Assembly (NCBI GenBank): GCA_947174805.1
Contig: CAMWKH010000001.1
Location: 124,001-188,000 of the forward strand
DNA: 64,000 bases
Direction of reading: 5' to 3'
Origin: an uncultured Roseburia sp.
GTDB taxonomy: Bacteria > Bacillota > Clostridia > Lachnospirales > Lachnospiraceae
Position 1 is the stretch's first letter. Each line of letters opens with the position of its first letter. Made by a program: the position numbers and the translations under genes. Below are positions 35,482 through 44,753 of the stretch, in pieces. The notes under the pieces were generated by a model. The model ran no database searches. It saw only the letters and a list, made by a program, of their open reading frames with translations, and was not told where the DNA came from.

Positions 35482-36360
35482 ATGATTAAGAGCATGACAG
35501 GGTTCGGGCGCTGTGAAATTTGTGAGAATGACCGTAAATTTACAGTGGAGATTAAGTCGGTCAACCACAGATATCTGGATGTGAATATTAAAATGCCGAA
35601 AAAATTAAGTTTTTTTGAGAGCGGCATCCGCACAGTGCTAAAGGAGTATGTACAGCGGGGGAAAGTGGATGTTTTTATCACTTACGAGGACAATACGGAA
35701 GAAAATTTTTCGTTAAAGTACAACGAAGATGTAGCTGCGGCTTATTTAAAGTATCTTCGCCTGATGGCGGAAAAATTTGATTTGGAAGATGATATCAGGG
35801 TAAGCACGCTGTCCAGATATCCGGAAGTATTTACAATGGAAGAACAGAGCGTGGACGAAAAGGAGCTGTGGCAGCTTTTGGAGGGGGCTCTTAAAAAAGC
35901 CTGCGAAGGGTTTGTCCAGTCGAGAATCGCCGAGGGGGAATGCCTGAAGCGGGATTTGATGGATAAACTTAATACGATGAGTGCCTGCGTGGATTTTATT
36001 GAGGAGCGCTCCCCGGTTATTTTGCAGGAATACAGGACGCGCCTTGAAGCCAAAGTGGGAGAATTGCTGGAAAACAGCACAATAGACGATTCCAGAATCG
36101 CTGCGGAAGTCACCATATTTGCGGATAAAATCTGTGTGGATGAGGAGACGGTTCGCTTAAGGAGCCATATTGAGAGCACCAGGGCAGCCCTTTTAGAGGG
36201 GGGAAGCATAGGGAGAAAGCTGGATTTTATCGCCCAGGAGATGAACAGGGAGGCGAATACGATTCTCTCTAAATCCAACGACCTGCAGATTTCCGATACG
36301 GGAATTGATTTAAAGACAGATATTGAAAAAGTCAGGGAACAGATTCAGAATATTGAATAG
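35482..36360 (+). CDS. YicC/YloC family endoribonuclease
   Basis: The 292 residues start with the family hallmark MIKSMTGFGR and carry KSVNHRYLD at about 32-40. The C-terminal half has EVTIFADKICVDEET, RLRSHIES, GRKLDFIAQEMNREANTI, all typical. YicC proteins are now described as RNases that act on structured or small RNAs. Position just before remA, gmk and rpoZ is the standard Firmicutes order. Confidence 0.92.
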   Translation: MIKSMTGFGRCEICENDRKFTVEIKSVNHRYLDVNIKMPKKLSFFESGIRTVLKEYVQRGKVDVFITYEDNTEENFSLKYNEDVAAAYLKYLRLMAEKFDLEDDIRVSTLSRYPEVFTMEEQSVDEKELWQLLEGALKKACEGFVQSRIAEGECLKRDLMDKLNTMSACVDFIEERSPVILQEYRTRLEAKVGELLENSTIDDSRIAAEVTIFADKICVDEETVRLRSHIESTRAALLEGGSIGRKLDFIAQEMNREANTILSKSNDLQISDTGIDLKTDIEKVREQIQNIE

Positions 36361-36381
36361 TGTACAGAGGTTTGAAATTAT

Positions 36382-36645
36382 ATGGCAGAACTTATGAATA
36401 TCGGATTTGGCAATCTGGTACATACGGATAAAATCGTTGCGATTATCACACCGGATTCCGCCCCGGCAAAGCGGCTGGTACAGCATGCAAAACAGGGGGA
36501 ACATATTGTGGATGCCACCCAGGGCAGAAAGACCAGGAGCATCCTTATCATGGAACAGCAGATGGTGGTGTTGTCCGCCTTGGGGCCGGATACCCTGGCG
36601 GGACGCTTTCATGAAGTATTCAGGGAATCGGAGGAGAAAAAGTGA
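36382..36645 (+). CDS. remA: RemA-family DNA-binding regulator (DUF370)
   Basis: The 87 residues match RemA closely: NIGFGNLVHTDKIVAII, SAPAKRLVQHAK and DATQGRKTRSILIM. In Bacillus subtilis RemA forms DNA-wrapping rings and activates matrix and osmoprotection genes. Here it lies downstream of a cellulose operon, though its place between yicC and gmk is ancestral, so regulation of the cellulose genes is only a possibility. Confidence 0.93.
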   Translation: MAELMNIGFGNLVHTDKIVAIITPDSAPAKRLVQHAKQGEHIVDATQGRKTRSILIMEQQMVVLSALGPDTLAGRFHEVFRESEEKK

Positions 36646-37280
36646 TGGCAAAGGAAGGAATTTTAATCGTATTTTCCGGCTTTTCGGGAGCGGGAAAGGG
36701 AACTATTATGAAGGAGCTTTTGAAACGCTATCCAGAAACTTATGCCCTTTCCGTATCTGCTACCACCAGGTCTCCAAGACCCGGCGAGACGGAAGGAATT
36801 GAATATTTTTTTAAAACAAGAGAAGAATTTGAAAAAATGATTGAAAAAGAAGAGCTGATAGAGTATGCTAGGTACGTTGAAAATTATTACGGCACGCCAA
36901 AGGCATATGTGGAGGAGCAGCTCTTGGCAGGTAAAGATGTGATTCTGGAGATTGAGATTCAGGGGGCCTTAAATATTAAGAAAATGTTTCCCCAGGCACT
37001 GCTGTTGTTTGTGACCACCTGGGATGGGAAGACCTTAAAAGAGCGTCTTTTAGGCCGGGGCACAGAGACCTTGGACGTGGTTCAGGCCAGGCTTTTGCGG
37101 GCGGGGGAGGAGTCCCAGGGAATGGAAAACTATGATTACCTGGTAGTAAATGAAGATTTGGGCCGTACCGTGGAACAAGTGCATTCCATTATATGCAGCG
37201 AGCACATGAGAGTAAGCCGAAATACAGAATTTATTCATCATATCAGAGAAGATTTAAATAATTTTTTAAAAGGAGATTGA
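36645..37280 (+). CDS. gmk: guanylate kinase
   Basis: This phosphorylates GMP to GDP. The 211 residues carry the P-loop SGFSGAGKGT (about 11-20), SVSATTRSPRPGE, the GMP-binding YYGTPKAYVEEQL and DVILEIEIQGALN. ATG 36645 shares bases with the remA stop (GTGATG overlap), indicating translational coupling. Confidence 0.96.
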   Translation: MAKEGILIVFSGFSGAGKGTIMKELLKRYPETYALSVSATTRSPRPGETEGIEYFFKTREEFEKMIEKEELIEYARYVENYYGTPKAYVEEQLLAGKDVILEIEIQGALNIKKMFPQALLLFVTTWDGKTLKERLLGRGTETLDVVQARLLRAGEESQGMENYDYLVVNEDLGRTVEQVHSIICSEHMRVSRNTEFIHHIREDLNNFLKGD

Positions 37281-37282
37281 AT

Positions 37283-37528
37283 ATGATACATCCATCTTAT
37301 GTTGAACTGATGAAAGTGGTAAATAACGATGTTGCCATAGGGGAGGAGCCGGTGGTAAACAGCCGTTATTCTATTGTGATTGCCTCTGCAAAAAGAGCGC
37401 GCCAGCTCATTGACGGTGCGGAACCTTTGGTTCCCAACGCGTACAATAAAAAGCCTTTATCCATTGCAGTGGATGAACTCTACAAAGGCGAAGTAAAGAT
37501 TATGACTGAGGATGAGGTAGAAGAATAG
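37283..37528 (+). CDS. rpoZ: RNA polymerase omega subunit
   Basis: The 81 residues form the small subunit that helps fold and stabilise beta-prime. Typical features are NSRYSIVIASAKRARQL and KPLSIAVDEL. ATG 37283 follows AAAGGAGA; a TTG at 37277 is in frame but too close to the site. Its neighbour gmk is the usual partner. Confidence 0.93.
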   Translation: MIHPSYVELMKVVNNDVAIGEEPVVNSRYSIVIASAKRARQLIDGAEPLVPNAYNKKPLSIAVDELYKGEVKIMTEDEVEE

Positions 37529-37534
37529 GGATAT

Positions 37535-37608
37535 GGATAGGCAGCGATAGAGGTACTGGTTTCTTTTTTGCCCCGGGGCAAGGAGAAGTGTCCCCTGTCG
37601 CTGTATCC
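37535..37608 (+). promoter_or_regulatory. structured segment between rpoZ and rimO
   Basis: Outer stems GGATA (37535-37539) with TATCC (37604-37608) and CAGCGA (37542-37547) with TCGCTG (37598-37603) enclose an inner perfect TTGCCCC/GGGGCAA (37568-37581). Together they fold almost the whole gap between the genes into one long hairpin. The rimO ribosome site GGAGGAG lies just after it. Could be an RNA processing site or leader; no known riboswitch is recognised. Confidence 0.5.
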
Positions 37609-37624
37609 TTTCCTGGAGGAGTAG

Positions 37625-38950
37625 ATGAAAGTATTTTTTATATCACTGGGATGTGACAAAAATCTGGTGGATTCCGAAAATATGCTTGGAATGCTGACGG
37701 AACAGGGAGTCACCGTTACAAATCAGGAGCAGGAGGCGGATGTGATTATCGTCAATACCTGCTGTTTTATAGGGGATGCCAAGGAGGAGAGCATCAACAC
37801 CATCTTGGAGATGGCGGAGTACAAAAAAAGCGGGAATTTAAAAGGGCTGATTGCCGCCGGGTGTCTGGCCCAGCGTTACTGTGAAGAGATAAAAAGGGAA
37901 ATTCCCGAGGTGGACGCTATATTGGGAACCAATTCCTGGGATGAGGTATATCAGGCGGTGCGCCAGGTGCTTGAGGGGAAAAAATATGAAAACGTAAAGC
38001 CCCTTACCAGTATTCCCCAGTTCTCGGAACATCGCATTGTGACCACGGGGGGGCATTATGCCCATCTTAAAATTGCAGAGGGATGCAATAAGCGCTGTAC
38101 ATATTGCATTATCCCTCAAATCAGGGGGGAGTACCGAAGCGTGCCCATAGAAGAACTTGCTGCCCAGGCAAGGAGGCTTGGGGACGCCGGGGTGAAAGAG
38201 CTGATATTAGTGGCCCAGGAGACGACCCTTTACGGGGTGGACCTTTACGGGAAAAAGTCTCTGGGAAGGCTTTTAGATGAATTAAATAAAATTCCGGGAA
38301 TTTACTGGATTCGGATTTTGTACTGTTATCCCGAGGAGATTGACGATGAGCTGATGGATGCGATAATACGAAATAAGAAAGTCTGCCATTATCTGGATAT
38401 GCCCATCCAACATGCCAGCGACGGCATTTTAAAGCGCATGGGGAGACGCACCTGCAAAAAGGATATTGCGGCAGCGGTAGAGAAATTAAGGGAACGCATA
38501 CCGGATATCTGCCTTCGCACCACGTTAATCTGCGGTTTTCCAGGGGAAACACAGGAAGAGCATGAGGAACTTTTGGCCTTTGTCAATGATATGGAATTTG
38601 ACCGGCTGGGGGCATTTGCTTATTCTCCCGAGGAGGGCACTCCTGCAGAGACGTTTCCGGACCAGGTAGAGGAGGAAGTAAAACTTACCTGGCAGGAGGA
38701 AGCGATGGAGTTACAGCAGGAAATTTCCTACGATAAAAACCAAGAACTTTTAGGACGGGAATTCCTGGCCTTTGTGGAGGGAAAGGTTGCGGAGGAAAAT
38801 GCCTATATTGCAAGAACCTACCGGGATGCCCCGGATGTGGACGGCTATGTGTTTATCCAGACGGAGGAGACTTTAATTACCGGGGATTTTGTGAAAGTAA
38901 AAATCACCGGGGCATATGAATATGATTTGATAGGAGAGATTGTGAAATGA
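37625..38950 (+). CDS. rimO: ribosomal protein S12 methylthiotransferase
   Basis: RimO adds a methylthio group to an Asp of ribosomal protein S12. The 441 residues comprise an N-terminal MTTase domain (FFISLGCDKNLVDSE, IIVNTCCFI, AAGCLAQRY), the radical SAM core with CNKRCTYC (three-Cys cluster), and a C-terminal TRAM-like part (EGKVAEENAYIARTYRDAPDVDG). The DGYVFI end and the start pattern separate it from MiaB. It overlaps pgsA by 4 bp. Confidence 0.94.
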   Translation: MKVFFISLGCDKNLVDSENMLGMLTEQGVTVTNQEQEADVIIVNTCCFIGDAKEESINTILEMAEYKKSGNLKGLIAAGCLAQRYCEEIKREIPEVDAILGTNSWDEVYQAVRQVLEGKKYENVKPLTSIPQFSEHRIVTTGGHYAHLKIAEGCNKRCTYCIIPQIRGEYRSVPIEELAAQARRLGDAGVKELILVAQETTLYGVDLYGKKSLGRLLDELNKIPGIYWIRILYCYPEEIDDELMDAIIRNKKVCHYLDMPIQHASDGILKRMGRRTCKKDIAAAVEKLRERIPDICLRTTLICGFPGETQEEHEELLAFVNDMEFDRLGAFAYSPEEGTPAETFPDQVEEEVKLTWQEEAMELQQEISYDKNQELLGREFLAFVEGKVAEENAYIARTYRDAPDVDGYVFIQTEETLITGDFVKVKITGAYEYDLIGEIVK

Positions 38951-39492
38951 AAATGAATTTGCCAAACAAACTGACAATGATTCGTATTATTTTAATTCCA
39001 TTTTTTGTGGTTTTACTGCTGTATCCCATGGTAGATTACAGTAATTATATAGCGACGGGAATTTTCATTGTGGCCAGCCTCACGGACCTGGCAGACGGAA
39101 AGATTGCAAGAAAATACAACCTGGTTACCAATTTCGGGAAATTTATGGACCCTCTGGCGGATAAGCTTTTGGTATGTTCCGCTATGATCTGTCTCATTGA
39201 GACGGGACAATTAGCTGCCTGGATTGTCATTGTGATCATCAGCCGTGAGTTTATTATCAGCGGTTTCCGTCTGGTGGCTTCCGACAATGGCGTGGTGATT
39301 GCCGCAAGTTACTGGGGAAAATTTAAGACAACATTTCAGATGTTTATGATTATTGTCTTAATATTGGATATCGATATGGTATTTTTTGATATTTTGGGGG
39401 TTGTGCTCACCTATGTGGCCCTGATACTTACTATAATTTCCCTTATTGATTATATTGTGAAGAATAAACAGGTGCTAAATGAGCAAAACTGA
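38947..39492 (+). CDS. pgsA: CDP-diacylglycerol--glycerol-3-phosphate 3-phosphatidyltransferase
   Basis: The membrane enzyme makes phosphatidylglycerol phosphate. Its 181 residues carry the CDP-alcohol transferase motif DGxxAR(8)GxxxD (DGKIAR, then GKFMDPLADK) and several membrane segments. NLPNKLTMIRI at the N-terminus is typical. The position between rimO and cinA/pncC is the normal Firmicutes order. Confidence 0.94.
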   Translation: MKMNLPNKLTMIRIILIPFFVVLLLYPMVDYSNYIATGIFIVASLTDLADGKIARKYNLVTNFGKFMDPLADKLLVCSAMICLIETGQLAAWIVIVIISREFIISGFRLVASDNGVVIAASYWGKFKTTFQMFMIIVLILDIDMVFFDILGVVLTYVALILTIISLIDYIVKNKQVLNEQN

Positions 39493-39530
39493 TTTTAGGC
39501 ATTGTAAAATCAGAACAGGAGAATCTTTGT

Positions 39531-40022
39531 ATGGATGAATATAGCGCAAGGGAAGAGAAGGTGGCGGCCCTTCTAAAAGAGAAGGGCTTAAAGGTTACAA
39601 CGGCGGAGTCCTGCACCGGCGGTCTTATCGCAGGAACATTGGTGAATGTTTCCGGCATTTCCAGCCATTTTGAGGAAGGGTATATCACTTATTCCAATGA
39701 GGCCAAAGAAAGGCTTCTTGGGGTGAGTCATGAAACTTTGGAAAAATTCGGGGCAGTAAGCCGGGAGACCGCCAAGGAGATGGCCCTTGGGGCAAGACTT
39801 AAGGCAGGGGCAGATATTTCCATTGTCTCCACAGGGGTTGCAGGCCCCGAGGGGGGCACAAAGGAGAAGCCTGTGGGCCTTGTTTACCTGGGATGTGCTT
39901 TTGGGGATGAGGTGGCAGTGGAGCGCCATGTTTTCCCTGGAAATAGATGGGAGGTAAGGTATGCCTCCACCCAGGCGGCTTTACAGTTATTGGAAAAAGT
40001 GATGACAGAGGATAAGAGATGA
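39531..40022 (+). CDS. pncC: nicotinamide-nucleotide amidohydrolase (CinA C-terminal domain only)
   Basis: The 163 residues match the stand-alone CinA C-terminal domain, which deamidates NMN for NAD recycling: TTAESCTGGLIAGTL (with the catalytic Ser), YSNEAKERLLGV, STGVAGPEGGTKEKPVG. The N-terminal MoCF-like domain of full CinA is absent, and recA does not follow, so this is the short form. It overlaps rsmD by 4 bp. Confidence 0.93.
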   Translation: MDEYSAREEKVAALLKEKGLKVTTAESCTGGLIAGTLVNVSGISSHFEEGYITYSNEAKERLLGVSHETLEKFGAVSRETAKEMALGARLKAGADISIVSTGVAGPEGGTKEKPVGLVYLGCAFGDEVAVERHVFPGNRWEVRYASTQAALQLLEKVMTEDKR

Positions 40023-40576
40023 GAATTATTGCGGGAAGCAAGAGGAGCATGCCATTAAAAACCATAGAGGGAAATGACACCCGGCCTACAACGGACAGGA
40101 TAAAAGAGACGTTATTTAATATGATCCAGGGAGAAATTCCGGGGGCTTATTTTTTAGATTTATTTGCCGGAAGCGGGCAGATTGGGCTGGAGGCGGTTAG
40201 CCGTGGGGCAAACTTTGCCGTATTCGTGGAAAATCAGAAAAAAGCTGCAGCTTGTATTGAAGAAAATATACGCTTTACAAAATCGGAGAGGGAAAGCCTT
40301 CTTTTCAAGATGGACGTGCTTTCCGCACTCCGGTCCTTAGAGGGAAAATACAGATTTGACATTATTTTTATGGACCCTCCTTATCACAAAAAGCAGGAGG
40401 AGGAAGTGCTCTGTTATCTGAAAGATTCCTCCCTGTTAAAAGAGGATGGGCTGGTGATAGCGGAAGCGGCATTGAATGCAGATTTTTCTTTTGCAAAGGA
40501 ATTCGGCTTTCAGGTTACAAGGGAAAAGAACTATAAGACCAATAAACATGTGTTTATGGTAAAAGTGCAGAAATAG
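40019..40576 (+). CDS. rsmD: 16S rRNA (guanine966-N2)-methyltransferase
   Basis: The 185 residues show the N-terminal [30 protein letters not shown] motif [14 protein letters not shown] and catalytic DPPY (MDPPYHKK). RsmD methylates G966 in the 30S head. The rsmD-coaD-ylbJ neighbourhood matches Bacillus ylbHIJ. Confidence 0.95.
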   Translation: MRIIAGSKRSMPLKTIEGNDTRPTTDRIKETLFNMIQGEIPGAYFLDLFAGSGQIGLEAVSRGANFAVFVENQKKAAACIEENIRFTKSERESLLFKMDVLSALRSLEGKYRFDIIFMDPPYHKKQEEEVLCYLKDSSLLKEDGLVIAEAALNADFSFAKEFGFQVTREKNYKTNKHVFMVKVQK

Positions 40577-40584
40577 GAGAGTAT

Positions 40585-41070
40585 ATGAAAAAAGCAATTT
40601 ATCCCGGAAGTTTCGACCCGGTTACTTTTGGGCATCAGGATATGATTATCCGTTCCTCCGCCATTGTGGACGAACTGGTGGTGGGCGTATTGAATAACAG
40701 GGCAAAAAATTCATTGTTTTCTGTGGAGGAACGTGTTAGTATGTTAAAAGAGATGACCGCTTCTCTGCCCAATGTTACAGTGGATTCTTTTGACGGGCTT
40801 TTGGTGGACTACATGAAAGAACACGGGGTGACCCTTATTGTGAGAGGGCTTAGGGCGGTGACGGATTTTGAATATGAGTTGCAGATTGCCCAGACCAACC
40901 ATGTGGAGAATCCTGATGTGGAGACGATTTTTTTAACCACCAATTTGCAGTATTCGTATTTAAGTTCCTCCATCGTCCGGGAGTTTGCAGCCTACGGCGG
41001 TGATATCTCTAAGTTTGTTCCGGCACAGTTTATTGACAGGATTTATGAGAAATATAATATTAAAAAGTAA
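40585..41070 (+). CDS. coaD: phosphopantetheine adenylyltransferase
   Basis: This makes dephospho-CoA from 4'-phosphopantetheine and ATP. The 161 residues have [16 protein letters not shown] (T/HxGH motif at 14-17), [13 protein letters not shown] and the SSSIVRE (ISSS-like) C-terminal motif. Eight bp after rsmD. Confidence 0.96.
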   Translation: MKKAIYPGSFDPVTFGHQDMIIRSSAIVDELVVGVLNNRAKNSLFSVEERVSMLKEMTASLPNVTVDSFDGLLVDYMKEHGVTLIVRGLRAVTDFEYELQIAQTNHVENPDVETIFLTTNLQYSYLSSSIVREFAAYGGDISKFVPAQFIDRIYEKYNIKK

Positions 41071-41081
41071 GGAGTGTGGCC

Positions 41082-41714
41082 ATGAACAGCAGAATTGAGC
41101 AGATTATTGAAGAAATTGAAGAATACATAGATGGCTGTAAGATAAAACCTTTATCCAACGGTACGCAGATTATTGTGAACAGAGAAGAGATTGATGAATT
41201 GCTGACTGAGCTTAGGACCAAAACTCCCGATGAAATCAAACGGTATCAGAAAATTATCAGCAACAAGGAGGCCATTTTAGCGGACGCTAAGACAAAAGCG
41301 GACGAGATTATCGCCCAGGCCCAAGTGCAGACCAGCGAGTTAATCAGTGAGCACGAGATTATGCAGCAAGCCTATGCCCAGGCCAACGAGGTGGTGATGA
41401 TTGCCACGAAACAGGCCCAGGAGATTTTAGATAATGCCACGAACGATGCCAATGCCATCCGTTTAAGCGCCATTACCTATACGGATGACATGTTAAAAGC
41501 CATGGAGGATGTGATTGCAAGCTCCATTGAAACAGCCAGGGCAAGAACGGACAATCTGGTAAATTCACTCCAGAGTTATCTGGATATCATTACCTCCAAC
41601 CGTTCGGAGTTAGTTCCCCAGGAATTAGATGCAAAACCTCAGCCCCAGCCCCAGGCAGCCACGCCAAAGGGAACTGCGGCTTCCGGTTCAGGCACACAGA
41701 ATACCGCCAAATAG
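41082..41714 (+). CDS. coiled-coil protein, V-ATPase subunit H-like
   Basis: The 210 residues are mostly alpha-helical: an acidic N-terminus, a central heptad-rich region (about 60-165) with AKTKADEIIAQAQVQ and ATKQAQEIL repeats, and a disordered Pro/Gln/Ala/Ser tail from about 185. It resembles proteins loosely labelled as vacuolar-type ATPase subunit H, also DivIVA-like in shape. Not a real ATPase part, as no such operon is present. ATG 41082 fits AAGGAG better than GTG 41076. The tail overlaps ylbJ tail to tail by 27 bp. Conserved place after coaD; function unknown. Confidence 0.75.
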   Translation: MNSRIEQIIEEIEEYIDGCKIKPLSNGTQIIVNREEIDELLTELRTKTPDEIKRYQKIISNKEAILADAKTKADEIIAQAQVQTSELISEHEIMQQAYAQANEVVMIATKQAQEILDNATNDANAIRLSAITYTDDMLKAMEDVIASSIETARARTDNLVNSLQSYLDIITSNRSELVPQELDAKPQPQPQAATPKGTAASGSGTQNTAK

Positions 41715-42623
41715 CCGGTAAAAGATAAAACCGCTAAAGCCGCTTATCATGGCAAAGAACAGGCGAAGGAAAAGATAACGCCGGTGGGAGAAACCACAGT
41801 CTTTTGTCATAGAGCAGGTTTGGGCAAAACCGCAGAGTCCTCCGAATGAGGCGAAGAACAGGGCCAGGGGGTAGGTGAAACTTAAGGGAAGGTTGGTATC
41901 TTTCAAATAGGAAATACCGGTTGTCACTTCCACGCACCCTGTGAGAAGCAGGTTTAGCAGCGGAAACTGTCTGTTATAAGTATGCAGCATGGAGGCAAAA
42001 ATGGAAAAAAGTATTATGTATCCCCCTAATTTTGTCAGAGCTTCAAAACCGTTCATAATACCGGCATCTATCATTCCAAAATCCAGATGAGGAATAGATG
42101 CCGCATTTTTTGTATTGGAGAAGGGGTGTCTTCTCAGCTTAGACCGGGCGTAAATACAGGGCGGCAGGTATAAAAGCAGAAAGCTTACGGGTATCATTTC
42201 CGGCAGGTTTAAAATACTTGTGAGGAGATACCCGCTGAAAAATACAGGGCTTAGCTGGTTAAAACAAATGGCCAGAAGCTCCCCCTCCTCCCTGGTGATG
42301 GACTGTTTTACCGTTAAATCCCCGCTGATTTTACTGCCCATGGGAAATCCAAAGAGGATGCCCCCTAACAGGGCAAAACACCCGTTTCTGCTGGTTTTAA
42401 ACAGATGTCTGGTGAGAGGGTACAAATATTTTGTGATGAGCTGCATATAATTGGAGTACACCAGGATGTTGGAAAGGATGGCAAGGGGCAAAAGTGCCGG
42501 GAGGAGCTTTTGATACCACAGCAAAAGTCCGTCAAATGCCGCCTTTGTGGAAATCCCGGGATGTGTTATAATAAATAAAAGTATGACAATAAATAGTAGG
42601 ATAAGCAAATGATTTTTTTTCAT
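41688..42623 (-). CDS. ylbJ: YlbJ-like sporulation integral membrane protein
   Basis: The 311-residue polytopic protein has paired nucleoside-recognition (Gate) type halves. Family signature: LLPALLPLAILSNILV, FALLGGILFGFPMGSKISGDL, CFNQLSPVFFSGYLL, FASFGGLCGFAQTCSM. YlbJ is needed for spore cortex or engulfment-stage functions in Bacillus, where it also follows coaD. The start at 42623 is the last Met before the first membrane helix; no clear ribosome site precedes it. The coding start lies within the leader of divergent pepD. Confidence 0.83.
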   Translation of the reverse strand: MKKNHLLILLFIVILLFIITHPGISTKAAFDGLLLWYQKLLPALLPLAILSNILVYSNYMQLITKYLYPLTRHLFKTSRNGCFALLGGILFGFPMGSKISGDLTVKQSITREEGELLAICFNQLSPVFFSGYLLTSILNLPEMIPVSFLLLYLPPCIYARSKLRRHPFSNTKNAASIPHLDFGMIDAGIMNGFEALTKLGGYIILFSIFASMLHTYNRQFPLLNLLLTGCVEVTTGISYLKDTNLPLSFTYPLALFFASFGGLCGFAQTCSMTKDCGFSHRRYLFLRLFFAMISGFSGFIFYRLFGGILCA

Positions 42624-42653
42624 ATAAAAATATATGAAAGGAGAAAGAAAGCT

Positions 42654-44102
42654 ATGAGTAAATTGGAAAATTTGGAACCGGAGAGGGTATTTCATTTTTT
42701 TGAAGAAATCGCCTCCATTCCCCACGGTTCTTACCATACAAAAAGTATCAGTAATTATCTGGCGGATTTTGCAAAAAGCCGGGGGTTGGAATATTACCAG
42801 GATGATACGGATAATGTGGTGATAATTAAGGAGGCCGCAGAGGGGTACGGGGATTTGGAACCTGTGATTCTCCAGGGACACATGGATATGGTCTGTGAAA
42901 AAGAGTCTGGATGCGAAATTGACTTTTTAAACGACGGGCTGGATTTGTATGTGGAGGGGGATTTTTTAAAGGCGAGAGGAACTACCTTAGGGGGGGATGA
43001 CGGCATCGCCCTAGCCTACGCCCTGGCAATTTTAGATTCCCAGGATTTAAAACACCCAAGAATCGAGGCCGTGTTTACCACAAATGAGGAAGTGGGGCTT
43101 TTAGGTGCAAAAGACATTGATTTGTCCATGTTGAGAGGACGTATCCTTTTAAACATAGATTCCGATGTGGAGGGACATTTTCTCACCAGCTGTGCAGGGG
43201 GGCTTTCCGCCCACAGCCATATTCCTGTGGAATACCATACCTTACAGGGGGTGGGAATTTCCATAAAGCTTTTTGGCCTCTCCGGCGGGCACTCCGGCGG
43301 TGAAATACACAAGGAGCACTGTAACGCAGCCATTGCCATGGGCAGGATTTTAAAAGAGATTGAAGAAAATTGTCCTGTGGGGCTCTGTGAGCTTTCCGGG
43401 GGGTTAAAGGATAACGCCATTCCCAGGGAGGGGGAGGCTTTGATTGCAGTGCCTGGGGAAGCGAAAGATACTGTGCTTTCTGTGCTGCATACAGTGGAAG
43501 GCATACTGAAAAAAGAGTATGATGTGTCAGAGCCTAAGCTTGCCCTTTTGGTGCAAGTTTTAGATACAAAGGAGTACTCTGTTTTAAAGCCTGCTTCCAT
43601 GCAAAGAGTGTTATTTTACCTTCGCAATGTGCCGGACGGGGTGATGCACAAAAGTATGCATATAGAAAACCTGGTGGAGACGTCCCTGAACCTTGGGATT
43701 ATGGAGTTAAAAGGGGAAGAGTTTTACACCTGTACTTCCGTGCGCAGCAGCGTGGGCACAAGAAAGGAAGAACTTGCAAAAAGGCTGTGCTACCTGGTGG
43801 AATTCTTGGGGGGAGAATTTGAAATAGAGGGGGATTATCCTGCCTGGGAGTACCGCAGCGAGTCAAAGCTCAGAGAAAAGATTTCCCAAGTTTACAGGGA
43901 GATGTATGGGAAGGAGCCTGTCTTTGAGGCCATCCATGCAGGGCTGGAGTGCGGTATTTTGTCGGAAAAGATTCCTGATTTGGATGCGGTATCTTTTGGG
44001 CCGGATAATTTTGATATCCACACCCCAAAGGAGCGGTTAAGCATATCCAGCACAAAGCGTGTGTGGGAGTTTTTAACGGGATTTTTGGAGAAGGCCAGGT
44101 AA
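42654..44102 (+). CDS. pepD: aminoacyl-histidine dipeptidase (M20 family)
   Basis: The 482 residues fit PepD (carnosinase-like) zinc dipeptidases. Motifs: IASIPHGSYHTKSISNYL at the N-terminus, GHMDMVCEK with the metal His, LGGDDGIALAYALAI, the catalytic Glu-Glu in TNEEVGLLGA, and HAGLECGIL near the C-terminus. ATG 42654 follows AAAGGAGA; the frame stays open upstream into the leader. It hydrolyses Xaa-His and other dipeptides in the cytoplasm. Confidence 0.93.
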   Translation: MSKLENLEPERVFHFFEEIASIPHGSYHTKSISNYLADFAKSRGLEYYQDDTDNVVIIKEAAEGYGDLEPVILQGHMDMVCEKESGCEIDFLNDGLDLYVEGDFLKARGTTLGGDDGIALAYALAILDSQDLKHPRIEAVFTTNEEVGLLGAKDIDLSMLRGRILLNIDSDVEGHFLTSCAGGLSAHSHIPVEYHTLQGVGISIKLFGLSGGHSGGEIHKEHCNAAIAMGRILKEIEENCPVGLCELSGGLKDNAIPREGEALIAVPGEAKDTVLSVLHTVEGILKKEYDVSEPKLALLVQVLDTKEYSVLKPASMQRVLFYLRNVPDGVMHKSMHIENLVETSLNLGIMELKGEEFYTCTSVRSSVGTRKEELAKRLCYLVEFLGGEFEIEGDYPAWEYRSESKLREKISQVYREMYGKEPVFEAIHAGLECGILSEKIPDLDAVSFGPDNFDIHTPKERLSISSTKRVWEFLTGFLEKAR

Positions 44103-44105
44103 TTT

Positions 44106-44744
44106 TTGAGATGGAGACAATATCTACTTGTCTTTTTACTGTTTCTGACCCTTGTCATGGGAAACTGCCTGCTCTTTGACTATTTTAAGGAACAGCAGGG
44201 GCTGCTTTTCGGGGAAGATTTGAATCTGGACAGTATCCGGCAGGATATAGTGTATTTTCCTGTGGCGGAGTCCTCCTTTGACCCATCCGGGTATCAGGTC
44301 ACTTATGCGGACAGTTACGGTTCCGCCAGAAATTTTGGAGGGGACAGAGTGCACGAGGGCTGTGATTTGATGGCTTCCTCCAACCGGCGGGGACACTATC
44401 CTATTGTCAGCATTTCCGACGGGGTGGTGGAAAAAATCGGCTGGCTGAAACTGGGGGGATACCGTATCGGCATCAGAAGCCCTCACGGAGTCTATTTTTA
44501 TTATGCCCATTTAAACGATTATTTCCGGGAGTTTGCCGTGGGGGACAGGATAGAGGCCGGGGAGGTTTTGGGTTTTATGGGAGACAGCGGATACGGGGAG
44601 GAGGAGGGCACCACCGGTATGTTTCCGGTGCATCTCCACCTGGGGATTTATCTCAATGACAAGGACGGGAGAGAGAAGACCGCCAATCCCTTTCCATTTC
44701 TGCAGGAATTGGAGAAAAAGAAGCTGAGATTTTATTTTGAGTAG
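44106..44744 (+). CDS. membrane-anchored M23 family metallopeptidase
   Basis: The 212-residue protein has an N-terminal membrane anchor (WRQYLLVFLLFLTLVMG) and an extracellular LytM/M23 domain. Zinc ligands are H83 and D87 (HEGCD) and H178 in HLHLG (176-178), with H135 in YAHLN. All catalytic residues are present, so it is likely an active peptidoglycan endopeptidase. The start is TTG 44106 directly after pepD; no ATG lies in frame nearby. Tight spacing suggests cotranscription with pepD. Confidence 0.87.
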   Translation: MRWRQYLLVFLLFLTLVMGNCLLFDYFKEQQGLLFGEDLNLDSIRQDIVYFPVAESSFDPSGYQVTYADSYGSARNFGGDRVHEGCDLMASSNRRGHYPIVSISDGVVEKIGWLKLGGYRIGIRSPHGVYFYYAHLNDYFREFAVGDRIEAGEVLGFMGDSGYGEEEGTTGMFPVHLHLGIYLNDKDGREKTANPFPFLQELEKKKLRFYFE

Positions 44745-44753
44745 GAGAGAGAG

